From: Hemibagrus wyckioides | Taxonomy: Eukaryota > Chordata > Actinopteri > Siluriformes > Bagridae | NCBI RefSeq assembly: GCF_019097595.1 | Contig: NC_080734.1 | Span: forward strand, 11,188,392-11,252,391 | Length of the DNA stretch: 64,000 nt | Direction: 5' to 3' | Shown here: in pieces, positions 63,946-64,000 of the stretch | Position numbering within the stretch: position 1 is the first letter of the stretch | How the letters are laid out: every line of letters begins with the position of its first letter | The notes under the pieces: model-generated | Told to the model about the DNA's origin: nothing | The model's database searches: none | What the model saw: the letters and a program-made list of their open reading frames with translations, nothing else | Made by a program: the position numbers and the translations under genes

Positions 63946-64000
63946 CACTCACAGAGCATTTTATTAGGAACACCTGTACGCCTCCTCATTCATGCAATTA
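63946..64000. mobile_element. Start of a second 'cactcactgagcact' Tc1-family element, cut by window end
   Basis: A TA (63944-63945) is followed by cactcacagagcattttatt and aggaacacctgtacgcctcc, the left end of the same family. The rest is outside the window. Confidence 0.75.

Overview
This is a vertebrate nuclear segment, almost certainly from a ray-finned (teleost) fish. It holds four intron-rich protein genes with standard GT-AG splice sites. Their order and strands are cpsf3 (+), adam17 (-), ywhaq (-) and taf1b (+), which is the order I know from human chromosome 2p25. The fish origin is read from the intergenic and intronic DNA. It carries several Tc1/mariner families, tRNA-derived SINEs of the DANA-like type, other tRNA-headed SINEs, LINE tails of fish type and many microsatellites. 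One SINE (about 61890-62125) resembles repeats I associate with catfish, so an otophysan fish is my guess, held loosely.

Layout. 1-536: cpsf3 upstream and promoter. 537-9661: cpsf3, 18 coding exons, 690 residues, frame closed from start to stop. 9662-13434: convergent 3' space between cpsf3 and adam17, with two Tc1-derived pieces and one older Tc1 remnant; no IAH1 gene is seen here. 13435-27659: adam17 on the minus strand, 19 coding exons, 834 residues, complete. 27660-28000: adam17 leader and probable promoter. 28650-35385: ywhaq on the minus strand, five coding exons, 244 residues, with a probable noncoding first exon and promoter at 36290-36545. 36546-57590: about 21 kb with no gene I can support, holding SINE pieces, microsatellites and motifs that look regulatory (RFX-type X-boxes, a CTCF-type site). 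57751-62790: the first 13 coding exons of taf1b (440 residues); the gene runs off the right edge.

The genes are unrelated housekeeping or signalling functions: pre-mRNA 3' cleavage (cpsf3), ectodomain shedding at the cell surface (adam17), phosphoserine/phosphothreonine adaptor (ywhaq) and RNA polymerase I initiation (taf1b). They are linked by ancient synteny, not by a pathway. I found no new gene system. The points most worth a second look are: a degenerate Tc1-like element whose transposase has DD36E spacing, with short deletion derivatives of the same family around cpsf3; an inverted SINE pair inside one adam17 intron; a pair of CTCF-like motifs facing each other across the ywhaq-taf1b interval; a paired X-box in the gene desert; and a perfect CRE just upstream of the taf1b start.

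All exon limits were read by hand from splice signals, reading-frame continuity and remembered family sequence. No alignment or database search was run.
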